Shown here one piece after another: positions 7,654-15,675 of a stretch of DNA of 20,182 bases; the first letter of the stretch is position 1; each line of letters begins with the position of its first letter. Both the position numbers and the translations under genes were made by a program. The stretch comes from Prevotellamassilia sp. Lineage in GTDB: Bacteria > Bacteroidota > Bacteroidia > Bacteroidales > Bacteroidaceae. The notes beneath the pieces were generated by a model. That model did not search any database and was not told the origin of the DNA. It was given only the letters and a program-made list of their open reading frames with translations. Location of the stretch: assembly GCA_009775705.1 (NCBI GenBank), contig VSQE01000046.1, positions 1-20,182 on the forward strand. The letters run 5' to 3'.

Positions 7654-9021
7654 TCAGATGGTGTCGTTGTACAGACGGCGGAAACTTCGGCGGATGCGAC
7701 GCACGTAGAGAAGTGCAGCAACCGAAAGACCGAAGAAAAAGCCCAGATACAGTCCTTCAGGACCAAGTCCGGCAGGGAAGGCCAACAAGTAGCCTACGGG
7801 CAGGTTGAGTAACCAATAGGAAACGAAAGCGATAGGCATGATGGCCTTGACATCCTGAATGCCGCGCAACACACCGACAGATACGTTCTGTATACCGTCT
7901 GATAGCTGATAGAATGCTGAGAATATAAGCAAGGAGGACGTGATGGAAATAACTTCCGCATTCTCTGTGAAGAACTGAGGGATTATGTGGCGTAGAGAGA
8001 TGAAGAACAGTGCGGCTATGGCGTTCCAGAGTAACACCAGGTGGTACGATGCTTTTGCGGCCAGGACCAGTTCACGGGTGTCGCGTCGGCCGAAACAATG
8101 GGACACACGGATGGTTGTGGCGGCTCCGATAGAGAGGACAATCATGAAGGCACTGTTTGAAAGGGTCGATGTGATTTGATTGGCACTCATGACTTCTTTG
8201 CTGAACCATCCCATCATGATACTGGTGCCCACGAAAGCGGAGGATTCCATGAACATCTGTGCTGAGATGGGGAGCCCGATGTGCAGGAGTTGCATGATTT
8301 TTCCAAGCGAGCAGTTGCGCCAGGAAAAATGACGCAGATAGGATCGGTAGCGGACATTATATATAAAGTATCCGGCAATAAGCATTGCGCCTATGATGCG
8401 GGCCAGTAGTGTTCCCAATCCAGCCCCTTCGATACCCATTTTTGGAGATCCCATGTGTCCATATATGAAAATCCAGTTGAACAGGCAGTTGGCGATGTTG
8501 CATACAATGGTGACGGCCAATTCAACTTTGGTGTTGCCTGTGCCTTCCAGAAACTGTTTGAAAGCAAAGAAAAGCATGATGAAAGGCATGCTCATGAGCA
8601 GCATCTTATAGTAGGGAATGGCCATCTCGACAATTTCGGCGGGTTGTCCCATGTGATGCATCAGGGGGATGGATGCCCATTGCACCAGCGATACGAAAAA
8701 TCCCAGTATGACATAGAAGAAGATGGCGTTGTGGAGCAACTCGGAAGCTTTCCGGTGATTGCCCCTGACATAAAGCTCGCCGATGAGTGGTGTGAGGCCC
8801 ATGGCAATACCGATGGAAGCAATGAAAAGAATGAAGAATACTGCACCGCCGAAGGATACGGCCGCCAAGGGAACCGGGTCTGTGCCGCCGTAGTGGCCTA
8901 CCATCAGATTGTCTGCTACCTGTGTGAGAATTTGGCCCAGTTGTGTCAGTACGACAGGGAGTGCCAGTGCCAGATTGCGGTTATACTGTTCTTTGTATTT
9001 TACAAAAAAAGAAGTGAGCAT
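7654..9021 (-). CDS. MATE family multidrug/Na+ antiporter
   Basis: A 455-residue inner-membrane transporter of the multidrug and toxic compound extrusion family, probably exporting cationic compounds in exchange for Na+ or H+. The protein has about 12 hydrophobic segments arranged as two homologous halves. The first half contains LALPVVLTQLGQILTQVADN and MVGHYGGTDPVPLAAVSFG, and the second LLHIGLPISAQMFMESSAF. EGTGNTKVELAVTIVCNIANCLFNWIFIYG is the usual motif near segment 6. A short basic tail ends the protein. The length and pattern fit the NorM branch. It is a single gene, convergent with the dnaN operon and divergent from the glucosaminidase gene, with its own promoter at 9090-9097. The natural substrate cannot be told from the sequence. 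Confidence 0.93.
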   Translation of the reverse strand: MLTSFFVKYKEQYNRNLALALPVVLTQLGQILTQVADNLMVGHYGGTDPVPLAAVSFGGAVFFILFIASIGIAMGLTPLIGELYVRGNHRKASELLHNAIFFYVILGFFVSLVQWASIPLMHHMGQPAEIVEMAIPYYKMLLMSMPFIMLFFAFKQFLEGTGNTKVELAVTIVCNIANCLFNWIFIYGHMGSPKMGIEGAGLGTLLARIIGAMLIAGYFIYNVRYRSYLRHFSWRNCSLGKIMQLLHIGLPISAQMFMESSAFVGTSIMMGWFSKEVMSANQITSTLSNSAFMIVLSIGAATTIRVSHCFGRRDTRELVLAAKASYHLVLLWNAIAALFFISLRHIIPQFFTENAEVISITSSLLIFSAFYQLSDGIQNVSVGVLRGIQDVKAIMPIAFVSYWLLNLPVGYLLAFPAGLGPEGLYLGFFFGLSVAALLYVRRIRRSFRRLYNDTI

Positions 9022-9089
9022 AAGTTATGAGAATGGTATTGTTTAGTTAGACGAATGTTTGTAACGATGTTTACAGTCTGAATCTTTTG

Positions 9090-9097
9090 CAAAGGTA
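9090..9097 (-). promoter_or_regulatory. -7 element for the MATE gene
   Basis: On the minus strand this reads TACCTTTG, a full match to TAnnTTTG, about 70 bases before the MATE start codon. No good -33 TTTG is found 19-21 bases upstream, so strength is uncertain. Confidence 0.5.
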
Positions 9098-9134
9098 GTT
9101 CTTTTTGATAAAAAACATTACAGATGATGTCAGT

Positions 9135-9167
9135 TTTGTTCTTTTACAAAAAATATATTTATCTTTG
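9135..9167 (+). promoter_or_regulatory. Bacteroides-type promoter of the glucosaminidase gene
   Basis: TTTG (9135-9138), a 21-base spacer and TATCTTTG (9160-9167) form a good -33/-7 pair. Transcription would begin near 9174, which excludes any start codon upstream of that point and supports the ATG at 9205. Confidence 0.7.
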
Positions 9168-9204
9168 CCGATCGGTAACTTATAAATGGAATACGGTTCG
9201 GATT

Positions 9205-10122
9205 ATGTGTAAATTGCGGTCTTTCCTCACGACTTTTGTGATTTTGTCTTTGTTTGCGGTTCCTGTGCTGAAAGGTCAGAATACCTTGTATAAGGAATAC
9301 ATCAGCCGGTATAAGAATCTTGCCATTGAGCAGATGAACCGTTATGGCATACCTGCGAGTATCACGCTGGCTCAAGGACTGCTGGAAAGCGGGGCTGGCA
9401 GAAGTACGCTGGCGGTGAAGGGCAACAACCATTTCGGAATCAAGGCAGGCAGTGATTGGGCGGGAAGGTATATGTTGAGGCATGATGACCTCCCCAATGA
9501 AAAATTCAGGGTTTATCGGTCTGTGAGGGAGTCATACGAGGACCATTCTCAGTTCCTGCGTAACCGTCAGCGATATTCTTCCCTTTTTTCTTTGAAAAGG
9601 ACGGACTATAAAGGGTGGGCGAGAGGTTTGAAGAGTGCAGGGTATGCCACGAATCCCAGATATGCCCAGAGTTTGATCGACATTATCGAGTGCTACGATC
9701 TGGCCCAGTATGACTCCAAAGGCCAATCATCCTATCGGAAGGATCACGGGCATAGAGGTCCGGACTATAATAATAGCAAGACCGTGTATCGGTGTAACGG
9801 TAGCCGATATATTGTGGCCCGTGCCGGTGAGACTTTTGCCTCGCTTGCCAAATTGTACGGGGTGAAAGAACGGAAATTGCGCAAATACAATGAGGTGGAA
9901 AAGCGCTTTGTACTTCGTGTCGGAGAGATTGTTTATCTGGACAAAAAAGCATCGAAGGCGGCTCGCAGCCTGAAAGGCAGGGTGCACAATGTAAAAGCGG
10001 GCGAATCTCTTCATTCTATTGCGCAAAGCTATGGAATGCGGCTGAACACACTGTACAAGATCAACGGCCTGACGGGCGACTATGAGCTAAAAGTGGGAGA
10101 CCGTCTCTTGATTCGAAAATAG
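9205..10122 (+). CDS. Secreted glucosaminidase (GH73-like) with two LysM domains
   Basis: A 305-residue exported enzyme expected to cut N-acetylglucosaminyl bonds in peptidoglycan. A signal peptide (MCKLRSFLTTFVILSLFAVP) precedes a catalytic domain at about residues 28-170: PASITLAQGLLESGAGRSTL with candidate catalytic Glu61, then KGNNHFGIK and a late YATNPRYAQSLIDII. Two LysM peptidoglycan-binding repeats follow, near residues 202-248 (YIVARAGETFASLAKLYGV) and 261-305 (HNVKAGESLHSIAQSYGM). The frame stays open upstream to an ATG at 9124, but that lies before the promoter and adds a non-signal-like leader, so 9205 is chosen. It may act in septal or cell-wall remodelling. The gene is monocistronic by appearance and divergent from the MATE gene. 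Confidence 0.9.
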   Translation: MCKLRSFLTTFVILSLFAVPVLKGQNTLYKEYISRYKNLAIEQMNRYGIPASITLAQGLLESGAGRSTLAVKGNNHFGIKAGSDWAGRYMLRHDDLPNEKFRVYRSVRESYEDHSQFLRNRQRYSSLFSLKRTDYKGWARGLKSAGYATNPRYAQSLIDIIECYDLAQYDSKGQSSYRKDHGHRGPDYNNSKTVYRCNGSRYIVARAGETFASLAKLYGVKERKLRKYNEVEKRFVLRVGEIVYLDKKASKAARSLKGRVHNVKAGESLHSIAQSYGMRLNTLYKINGLTGDYELKVGDRLLIRK

Positions 10123-10150
10123 ATCATGTCGGTTCTGATTTCAAAAGTTA

Positions 10151-10224
10151 AAGAAGTCAGCATGGAAATGCGGATTTCTTTAATATTCTGAAAAATCGCT
10201 CATGTTACGTTTTTTTGACTTCTT
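10151..10224. repeat. Separated 9-bp inverted repeat upstream of the Trp-rich gene
   Basis: AAGAAGTCA (10151-10159) is matched by TGACTTCTT (10216-10224), 56 bases apart. A small 5-bp hairpin (10165-10178) followed by TTTAAT lies between the arms and could be a weak terminator for the glucosaminidase gene. The arms precede the -7 box at 10252, so a regulatory role is possible but unproven. Confidence 0.3.
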
Positions 10225-10251
10225 CATGCAATACGAATAGTGGGAAGTTCG

Positions 10252-10259
10252 TATATTTG
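10252..10259 (+). promoter_or_regulatory. -7 element of the envelope operon
   Basis: TATATTTG matches TAnnTTTG and lies 33 bases before the ATG at 10293. No TTTG is seen at the usual -33 distance. The gene start has an unusually good Shine-Dalgarno (AAAGGAG, about 10 bases before ATG). Confidence 0.6.
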
Positions 10260-10292
10260 TATTCTAACGAATAAAACCGAAAGGAGAAAAAG

Positions 10293-11234
10293 ATGAAAAA
10301 GTATTTGTTTTTGCTAATGACCCTGCTCGTGACGACCGGGGCCTATGCACAGGATGACGATGTCTATTTCGTTCCGTCCAAGAAAGCAGAGAAAGCATCT
10401 CGGCGAGATGTCGGAAGTTCTTATTATACCCCTATATCGGAGGATGAAAATTTTGAAAGCAGTAATTGGGCTGCAGGTCGTGGCAATGGCGGACGTGACG
10501 TTGACAGCTACAATCGTCGGGGAAATTATTCTGCCAATGAGTCGGATAGTGTTGAATATGACGATGTCTATGTGGCAGGCGACTATACTTCGCGGATTGT
10601 GCGTTTCCATTCCCCCCGGATAGGAATATACGTGAGCAGCCCTTTCTATGCGGATTATTATGATTATTGGTATGATCCCTTCTTCGGACCGGCATGGTGC
10701 GGATGGGGCGATTGGTACGGATGGGGCTGGCGTCCTTATCCTTATTGGGCTTATCTGCCAGGGTGGAGTTATCCGTGGCATTATCCGTGGGGTCCCTCGT
10801 GGGGATGGCATCCCGGATGGCCCCGGCCGCCACATCATTTCCCAGGAAACAGTCTGGCCAGCAATAGAGTCTATCGTGGTAGCAATGGCGGTGTGATTCG
10901 TTACGGGACAGGACGGACAGCCTCTCAGCGGCGTTTCTCAACGGATGGAAATGCGAATCGTCCGGTGTATCGGGGAACATCTTCGGGGCGCCGTGTAGGG
11001 AAAGCTCAGTCTGGCAGCCGTTCTTCGCGTAGTGTGAACAATGCGGGAAACCGTGCGAATCCCAGTGGACGGCCTGCGGCTCCGGCGCGTGGACAGTCCC
11101 GATCGTTCGACCGTTCTACCCCCTCTTCGGGCTCTCGTCCGTCATATAGTGCTCCGTCCCGTTCGGGTTTTGGAACTCCCTCCGGAGCAGGAAGAAGTGC
11201 CGGCGGTGTCGGAAGAAGTGGCGGCCGCCGATGA
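10293..11234 (+). CDS. Secreted Trp/Tyr/Gly/Pro-rich low-complexity protein of unknown function
   Basis: I do not recognise a functional domain. The 313-residue protein has a clear signal peptide (MKKYLFLLMTLLVTTGAYAQ, cleavage near residue 20). An acidic and Ser-rich segment runs to about residue 100, followed by a short ordered-looking stretch (SRIVRFHSPRIGIYVSSP). Residues 119-184 are extremely aromatic, with 13 Trp in residues 126-176 along with many Tyr, Gly and Pro. The remaining 125 residues are a basic, Ser/Arg/Gly-rich and probably disordered tail ending GGRR. Similar proteins occur in Bacteroidetes under names such as putative vitellogenin, which carry no functional meaning. It is the first gene of an operon with the OmpP1-like gene 47 bases downstream, suggesting a cell-envelope role. 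Confidence 0.85.
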   Translation: MKKYLFLLMTLLVTTGAYAQDDDVYFVPSKKAEKASRRDVGSSYYTPISEDENFESSNWAAGRGNGGRDVDSYNRRGNYSANESDSVEYDDVYVAGDYTSRIVRFHSPRIGIYVSSPFYADYYDYWYDPFFGPAWCGWGDWYGWGWRPYPYWAYLPGWSYPWHYPWGPSWGWHPGWPRPPHHFPGNSLASNRVYRGSNGGVIRYGTGRTASQRRFSTDGNANRPVYRGTSSGRRVGKAQSGSRSSRSVNNAGNRANPSGRPAAPARGQSRSFDRSTPSSGSRPSYSAPSRSGFGTPSGAGRSAGGVGRSGGRR

Positions 11235-11281
11235 CGGCAGATGTGGACAATTTCGTATGAATTATTAATTTTGAGGTAAAT

Positions 11282-12913
11282 ATGAAAGTAAGGATATTTG
11301 TTGCTCTCGGTGCCGCCTTAATGACGGTTTCGGCACAAGGACAGGATATTTATAAAGTGGAAAGTCTTTCGGGAGAGGATTTGTCTGGGACGGCCCGTTT
11401 TGTAGGAATGGGTGGTGCCATGAGCAGCTTGGGAGCCGACATTTCTGTGATGGGAACCAATCCGGCCGGAACAGGTCTGTTCCGCAGAAGCGATTTCTCT
11501 TTGAGTGGAAGCGTAGGAATACAGCCCAATGGCGAGGACTTCTTCGACATTGGAAAATCGAGGTCTTTCTTTGACCAGATTGGTTTTGTGTATGCGGCAC
11601 GTCTGGGAGAAGAGAATGTGAAATTCGTGAATTTCGGTTTCAATTATCATAAACGCCGCAACGTGAAGAACTATATCGGAGTGAATAACTTTTCCACGGG
11701 AGGCCTGTCCCAGTCCATGCAGTTGCGGAATCTGAGTTTTGTGAATAACGGATGGTTGGACCTTAATCTGCCCGGCGAGGGCGATCCCAGTAATCCGGAT
11801 CTGTTGCTGACGAGCCCTTTAACCGTTTTGGCATACGATACGTATGTGTTGCATGACAGATTCAGAGATGGGGAATTTGTTGGTTACGATCCGTTGCAGG
11901 CCAATAGCTACAGTTACAGGCGTGTGCAGTGGGGAGGCATCCAGCAGTACGACTTTAATCTGTCTATGAACTGGAACGAACAGATCTATGCCGGTTTTAC
12001 GTTCGGAGTTCAGAATGTGGACATACGCAGTTTCACTTATTATGGGGAGAACGCTGCGGTGTCACCCAATAATGGATACGGGTATTTCCTGAATAACGAG
12101 GAGGCTTTGACCGGTGCGGGATTTGACCTGAAATTTGGAGTTATTCTCCGGCCGATAGAAGAATCACCTTTTCGCATAGGTTTGTCTGTGCATACCCCTA
12201 TGTTCTATGATCTGACGCAGAGTTCGTATGCTTATATGGAGTCGTATTTGCCATTGTATAATGATGTTGGCGGGATGGATCCCACGACCTCGGCCAATGA
12301 CACGGAACTTTCGTTGGATTATAAAATCCGTACTCCGTGGAAGTTTAATTTAAGCATGGCCACGACCGTCGGTAATTTTTTTGCGCTTGATGCGGAATAT
12401 GAGTACAGCAATTACGGTTCGTCCAAAATAAGTTATCCGGACTATGACGACTATTGGGGCAGTTGGTCCGGGTCAACGAAAGATGACACGCTCAATAACG
12501 AGATAAAGAATTACATGAACAGTGTCAGCACGTTCCGCATAGGAGCCGAGGCACGTATCGCCCAAGGTACTTATGCACGTGTGGGATATAATTATGTGTC
12601 TTCTCCGTTCAAGAAAGACGCTTACCTGAATCTTTTCACAGACAGTCCTTCGTATCAGTATAATACGAATACGGACTATGTCAATTTGGGCAGTATCAAC
12701 CGTGTAACTTGCGGTGTGGGTTTCAGAGGAAAGCATTTTTATGGAGATATAGCCTATCAGTACCAGATGCAGAAGGGTGATCTTTATACTTTCCATACGG
12801 CCGATGATGGCCTCGGAGATATTCCGGTTGTTGGAAATAATAATTTGTTGAAAGCTGCACAAGTAGATTTGAACCGTCATAATCTGATGTTGACGCTCGG
12901 ATATAAATTTTAA
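11282..12913 (+). CDS. OmpP1/FadL-like outer-membrane transport protein
   Basis: A 543-residue predicted outer-membrane beta-barrel. The signal peptide ends near SAQGQ (residue 21). The mature N-terminus contains LSGTARFVGMGGAMSSLGAD and SVMGTNPAGTGLFR, the hallmark of Bacteroidetes OmpP1/FadL-family proteins, where the N-terminal segment is thought to plug the barrel. The rest alternates polar and aromatic residues in strand-like runs and ends LMLTLGYKF, with a terminal Phe as expected for barrel insertion. Relatives import hydrophobic compounds such as long-chain fatty acids; Bacteroides members are often labelled hemin receptor without direct proof. It lies between the Trp-rich gene and the META lipoprotein gene (19 bases to the latter), so the three are probably co-expressed. 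The substrate cannot be deduced. Confidence 0.88.
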   Translation: MKVRIFVALGAALMTVSAQGQDIYKVESLSGEDLSGTARFVGMGGAMSSLGADISVMGTNPAGTGLFRRSDFSLSGSVGIQPNGEDFFDIGKSRSFFDQIGFVYAARLGEENVKFVNFGFNYHKRRNVKNYIGVNNFSTGGLSQSMQLRNLSFVNNGWLDLNLPGEGDPSNPDLLLTSPLTVLAYDTYVLHDRFRDGEFVGYDPLQANSYSYRRVQWGGIQQYDFNLSMNWNEQIYAGFTFGVQNVDIRSFTYYGENAAVSPNNGYGYFLNNEEALTGAGFDLKFGVILRPIEESPFRIGLSVHTPMFYDLTQSSYAYMESYLPLYNDVGGMDPTTSANDTELSLDYKIRTPWKFNLSMATTVGNFFALDAEYEYSNYGSSKISYPDYDDYWGSWSGSTKDDTLNNEIKNYMNSVSTFRIGAEARIAQGTYARVGYNYVSSPFKKDAYLNLFTDSPSYQYNTNTDYVNLGSINRVTCGVGFRGKHFYGDIAYQYQMQKGDLYTFHTADDGLGDIPVVGNNNLLKAAQVDLNRHNLMLTLGYKF

Positions 12914-12932
12914 CAATATAACATAGTAGAAT

Positions 12933-13349
12933 ATGAAAGGATTTTTCAGAATTGCAGTAATTGTGATTTTTATGAGTGGGGTATTCTTTTCCTGCAATAC
13001 TCCCTCGCCGGAGAAATTGGCAGGAGAGTGGAATGTGGTAGAGTTAAAGGGAGAGGCAGTTGTCCCTACTGATAAAACTCCGTTTTTGGGTTTTGATGTG
13101 AAAGATTCCAGAATTTATGGATTCACAGGATGCAACCGGATTACAGGAACTTTGGACGCCGAACAACTGCTCAAGGGAAAACCGGATTTTTCAAAGATGG
13201 GAAGTACCCGCATGATGTGTCATGATGACAAGTACGAAACAAAGTTTCTGGAAGCGTTGTCTTCTGTAGAAAAAGCAGAGTGTAAAGGAAAGGACATCGT
13301 ACTTAGTGACAAAGACGGTAGTGTACTTGTCAGATTAAGAAAGCGTTGA
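12933..13349 (+). CDS. META-domain (HslJ-like) lipoprotein
   Basis: A 138-residue small lipoprotein. The N-terminal signal ends with a lipobox-like VFFSC, giving Cys21 as the acylated residue. The META domain follows from about residue 28: LAGEWNVVEL, FTGCNRITGTL and GSTRMMCHD are its recognisable strands. In E. coli HslJ this domain is heat-inducible and linked to novobiocin resistance, but the molecular function of META domains is not settled. The gene follows the OmpP1-like gene by 19 bases and is closed by a terminator 13 bases after its stop, so it is the last gene of the envelope operon. Its location is probably the periplasmic face of a membrane. Confidence 0.9.
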   Translation: MKGFFRIAVIVIFMSGVFFSCNTPSPEKLAGEWNVVELKGEAVVPTDKTPFLGFDVKDSRIYGFTGCNRITGTLDAEQLLKGKPDFSKMGSTRMMCHDDKYETKFLEALSSVEKAECKGKDIVLSDKDGSVLVRLRKR

Positions 13350-13362
13350 TCTTTTCTTCCCT

Positions 13363-13403
13363 TCTCCATAAAAAAGCTCCGAGAGGAGCTTTTTTTATGG
13401 AGA
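13363..13403. terminator. Intrinsic terminator after the META gene
   Basis: An 18-base arm (13363-13380) and a 19-base arm (13385-13403) pair around a GAGA loop with one extra T. The core is AGCTCC-GAGA-GGAGCT flanked by A6 and T7, so it can act in both directions. Confidence 0.9.
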
Positions 13404-13535
13404 ATTATGTGGAATTTGAGCCTTGGGCTATAGTGTGAAAAAGTGGATACTAACATATTTCCAGAAAACAATATGTTCTATCGCAGTTTTAAGAAAAAAA
13501 AGACTTGAAACTACTTCATTTTCGTAGGAATTGTT

Positions 13536-13543
13536 TACATTTG
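13536..13543 (+). promoter_or_regulatory. -7 element of gdhA
   Basis: TACATTTG matches TAnnTTTG and lies 38 bases before the gdhA start. A -33 TTTG is not evident at the usual distance, which could mean dependence on an activator. Confidence 0.6.
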
Positions 13544-13581
13544 GCCACAGCTAACTGAAAACCAAATTTAAATTCAAAAAA

Positions 13582-14916
13582 ATGAAAACTGAACAAATAT
13601 TATCAGCGTTGGAAGCCAAACATCAAGGGGAAAAGGAATACTTGCAGGCAGTGCGTGAGGTCTTGCTTTCCATTGAAGATGTGTATAATGAGCATCCGGA
13701 GTTTGAGCGTGTAAAGTTAATAGAAAGGCTGGTGGAGCCGGATAGGATTCTGACCTTTCGTGTGCCTTGGACAGATGATAAAGGTGAGGTGCATGTAAAT
13801 CTCGGTTATCGTGTACAGTTCAACAATGCCATCGGTCCGTACAAAGGAGGCATACGTTTTCATCCATCCGTCAATTTAAGCATTCTGAAGTTTCTGGGTT
13901 TTGAGCAAACTTTTAAAAATGCTCTTACAACATTGCCTATGGGGGGGGCCAAAGGCGGATCGGATTTTGCTCCGCGTGGCAGAAGCGAAGCTGAAATTAT
14001 GCGTTTCTGCCAGTCTTTCATGTTGGAGCTTTGGCGCAATCTGGGACCGGATCAGGATGTGCCTGCTGGCGATATCGGGGTAGGCGGCCGCGAAGTGGGA
14101 TATATGTTTGGCATGTATAAAAAATTGGCCCGCGAACATACGGGAACCTTTACTGGAAAAGGCATGGAATTCGGCGGCTCTATTCTCCGTCCTGAAGCGA
14201 CAGGTTTTGGTGCTCTCTATTTTGTAAAACAGATGTTGGGCGAGTACGGTCTTGATATCAAAGGAAAGACTGTTGCCATTTCGGGTTTTGGAAATGTTGC
14301 CTGGGGAGCCGCCAAGAAAGCAACGGAAATGGGAGCAAAGGTTGTAACGCTTTCCGGTCCTGACGGTTATATTTATGATCCCGAGGGAGTAAGCGGAGAA
14401 AAAATTGATTATATGTTGGAATTGCGTTTGTCTGGTGAGGATATTGTGGCACCATATGCGGAACGCTATCCTGAGGCTACTTTCTATGCCGGGAAGAAAC
14501 CTTGGGAAGTGACAGTAGATGTGGCATTGCCTTGCGCTACGCAGAATGAGTTGAATGAAGACGATGCCAAGATGCTTGTCACCAATGGCGTACAGTGTGT
14601 CGCCGAAGTGAGCAATATGGGCTGTACGGCCGAGGCCGTAGATTACTTTGTTGAAACAAAGACTCCTTTCGCTCCTGGAAAAGCTGTGAATTCCGGTGGA
14701 GTGGCTACGTCAGGACTGGAAATGACGCAGAATGCCATGCACATTTCCTGGACAGCCGAGGAAGTGGATGCCCGCCTGCACCAGATCATGAGCGATGTAC
14801 ATGCCCAGTGCCTGGCCTATGGAAAGACTTCTGATTATATTAATTATGTAAAAGGCGCGAACGTTGCAGGATTCATGAAAGTGGCTCGTGCCATGATGTC
14901 ACAAGGCATTTTATAA
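13582..14916 (+). CDS. gdhA: Glutamate dehydrogenase, hexameric NAD(P)-type
   Basis: The enzyme interconverts 2-oxoglutarate plus ammonium and glutamate, the main route of ammonium assimilation in gut Bacteroides. The 444-residue length is that of the family I hexameric enzyme. Substrate-binding lysines lie in GPYKGGIRF (Lys88) and FKNALTTLPM (Lys112). The catalytic Lys124 is in MGGAKGGSDF and Asp164 is in GDIGVGGRE. The dinucleotide-binding motif SGFGNVAWG begins at residue 234, and the loop after the second strand reads LSGPDG. The B. thetaiotaomicron enzyme is known to use both NADH and NADPH, and this one may as well. The gene is isolated, with its own promoter and terminator. Eight consecutive G bases at 13941-13948 encode part of the catalytic motif. 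Confidence 0.97.
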   Translation: MKTEQILSALEAKHQGEKEYLQAVREVLLSIEDVYNEHPEFERVKLIERLVEPDRILTFRVPWTDDKGEVHVNLGYRVQFNNAIGPYKGGIRFHPSVNLSILKFLGFEQTFKNALTTLPMGGAKGGSDFAPRGRSEAEIMRFCQSFMLELWRNLGPDQDVPAGDIGVGGREVGYMFGMYKKLAREHTGTFTGKGMEFGGSILRPEATGFGALYFVKQMLGEYGLDIKGKTVAISGFGNVAWGAAKKATEMGAKVVTLSGPDGYIYDPEGVSGEKIDYMLELRLSGEDIVAPYAERYPEATFYAGKKPWEVTVDVALPCATQNELNEDDAKMLVTNGVQCVAEVSNMGCTAEAVDYFVETKTPFAPGKAVNSGGVATSGLEMTQNAMHISWTAEEVDARLHQIMSDVHAQCLAYGKTSDYINYVKGANVAGFMKVARAMMSQGIL

Positions 14917-14933
14917 AGAATGCAAGATATGAT

Positions 14934-14970
14934 AAAAAGAACGGGATAGAAAAACTATCCCGTTCTTTTT
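14934..14970. terminator. Bidirectional terminator between gdhA and the acidic-protein gene
   Basis: A perfect 16-bp stem (14934-14949 with 14955-14970) with an AAAAA loop. It has five A bases on the left and five T bases on the right, so it ends both gdhA and the convergent minus-strand unit, whose stop codon is 17 bases away. Confidence 0.93.
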
Positions 14971-14986
14971 GGATCCGTACATCTTA

Positions 14987-15322
14987 TTAGTCGGAAATCA
15001 AACTTTCCTCAAAGTCCATTTCGTTTTGTACGACGAGCAAAATGTCATCAGTGTCAAATTCTCCGATGCCTTCTTTCCGGGCTTTTTGTGTCACGTATGC
15101 CGCTACAGTTTCCTCGTCTATATTTATGTATCCGTCGCTATCAGGCTCAGCATCCAGAACACCGCTTTCGGCATAGTATTCCACAATTACGTCAAGAAAA
15201 TAATACAGGTTGTCTTCCGTAAACTTTTCCTGTAGTTCCTGAGGCAGATGAGTTTTGATATACTCGACGGCGCGAGCATCCTCTTCTGCGCTTTGCAGAA
15301 GTTCGTCATCCAGTGTGGCCAT
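14987..15322 (-). CDS. Small acidic protein of unknown function, coupled to thioredoxin
   Basis: I cannot assign a function. The 111-residue product is strongly acidic (many Asp and Glu, few Lys or Arg) and has no signal peptide or membrane segment, so it should be cytoplasmic. It appears mostly helical, with EDNLYYFLDVIVEYYAESGVLD in the middle and VAAYVTQKARKEGIGEF followed by an acidic tail. Its ATG shares the A of the thioredoxin stop codon (TGATG), which indicates translational coupling and a likely fixed ratio of the two proteins. It is the last gene of the unit and is followed by a bidirectional terminator. It resembles conserved hypothetical proteins found in Bacteroidales; a binding-partner or adaptor role is only a guess. 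Confidence 0.8.
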   Translation of the reverse strand: MATLDDELLQSAEEDARAVEYIKTHLPQELQEKFTEDNLYYFLDVIVEYYAESGVLDAEPDSDGYINIDEETVAAYVTQKARKEGIGEFDTDDILLVVQNEMDFEESLISD

Positions 15323-15636
15323 CAGAGCAAAGCATCGATTTTTTCAACAAAAACAGATTTGGGAGCCGCTCCAACATGTTTGTCTGTTACTTCCCCATTT
15401 TTCATGAACAGAACAGTAGGGACATTGCGGATGCCGAATTTGGAAGTCAGTTCATCGTTCTCATCCACATCGCATTTGCCAATGATGACCCTTCCGTCGT
15501 ATTCGGAAGCCAGTTCTTCGATGATGGGAGCAATCTTTTTGCAGGGGCCACACCAGGTGGCGGAAAAATCTATGACCATGGGAAGGCCTTCTTCAACAAG
15601 ACTTGCGTAGTTAGCGTCAGTAATAATCTTTTCCAT
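15322..15636 (-). CDS. trxA: Thioredoxin
   Basis: A 104-residue thioredoxin that reduces protein disulfides and passes electrons to enzymes such as ribonucleotide reductase. The active site is WCGPCK with Cys29 and Cys32, preceded by VIDFSATW. The cis-proline is Pro73 in IRNVPTVLF, and the C-terminal helix ends VEKIDALL. There is no signal peptide, so it is cytoplasmic. It lies 39 bases downstream of dnaE with its own -7 element in the gap, and its stop codon overlaps the start of the acidic-protein gene. It could be one of several thioredoxins in the genome, so the trxA symbol is by type rather than proven orthology. Confidence 0.95.
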   Translation of the reverse strand: MEKIITDANYASLVEEGLPMVIDFSATWCGPCKKIAPIIEELASEYDGRVIIGKCDVDENDELTSKFGIRNVPTVLFMKNGEVTDKHVGAAPKSVFVEKIDALL

Positions 15637-15667
15637 ACTTTTTATGTGTTTGTGTTTGAACTCGATT

Positions 15668-15675
15668 CAAAGGTA
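15668..15675 (-). promoter_or_regulatory. -7 element of the thioredoxin unit
   Basis: The minus strand reads TACCTTTG, matching TAnnTTTG, and directly abuts the dnaE stop codon. Any -33 element must lie inside the end of dnaE; no clear TTTG is present there. The expected leader is about 25 bases. Confidence 0.55.

Noticed and set aside
10314..10980. Long overlapping frames on both strands within the Trp-rich gene.
   Set aside because: Biased composition of the real gene (Gly, Arg, Trp codons lack stops in other frames) explains them; only the plus frame from 10293 has a signal peptide and Shine-Dalgarno.
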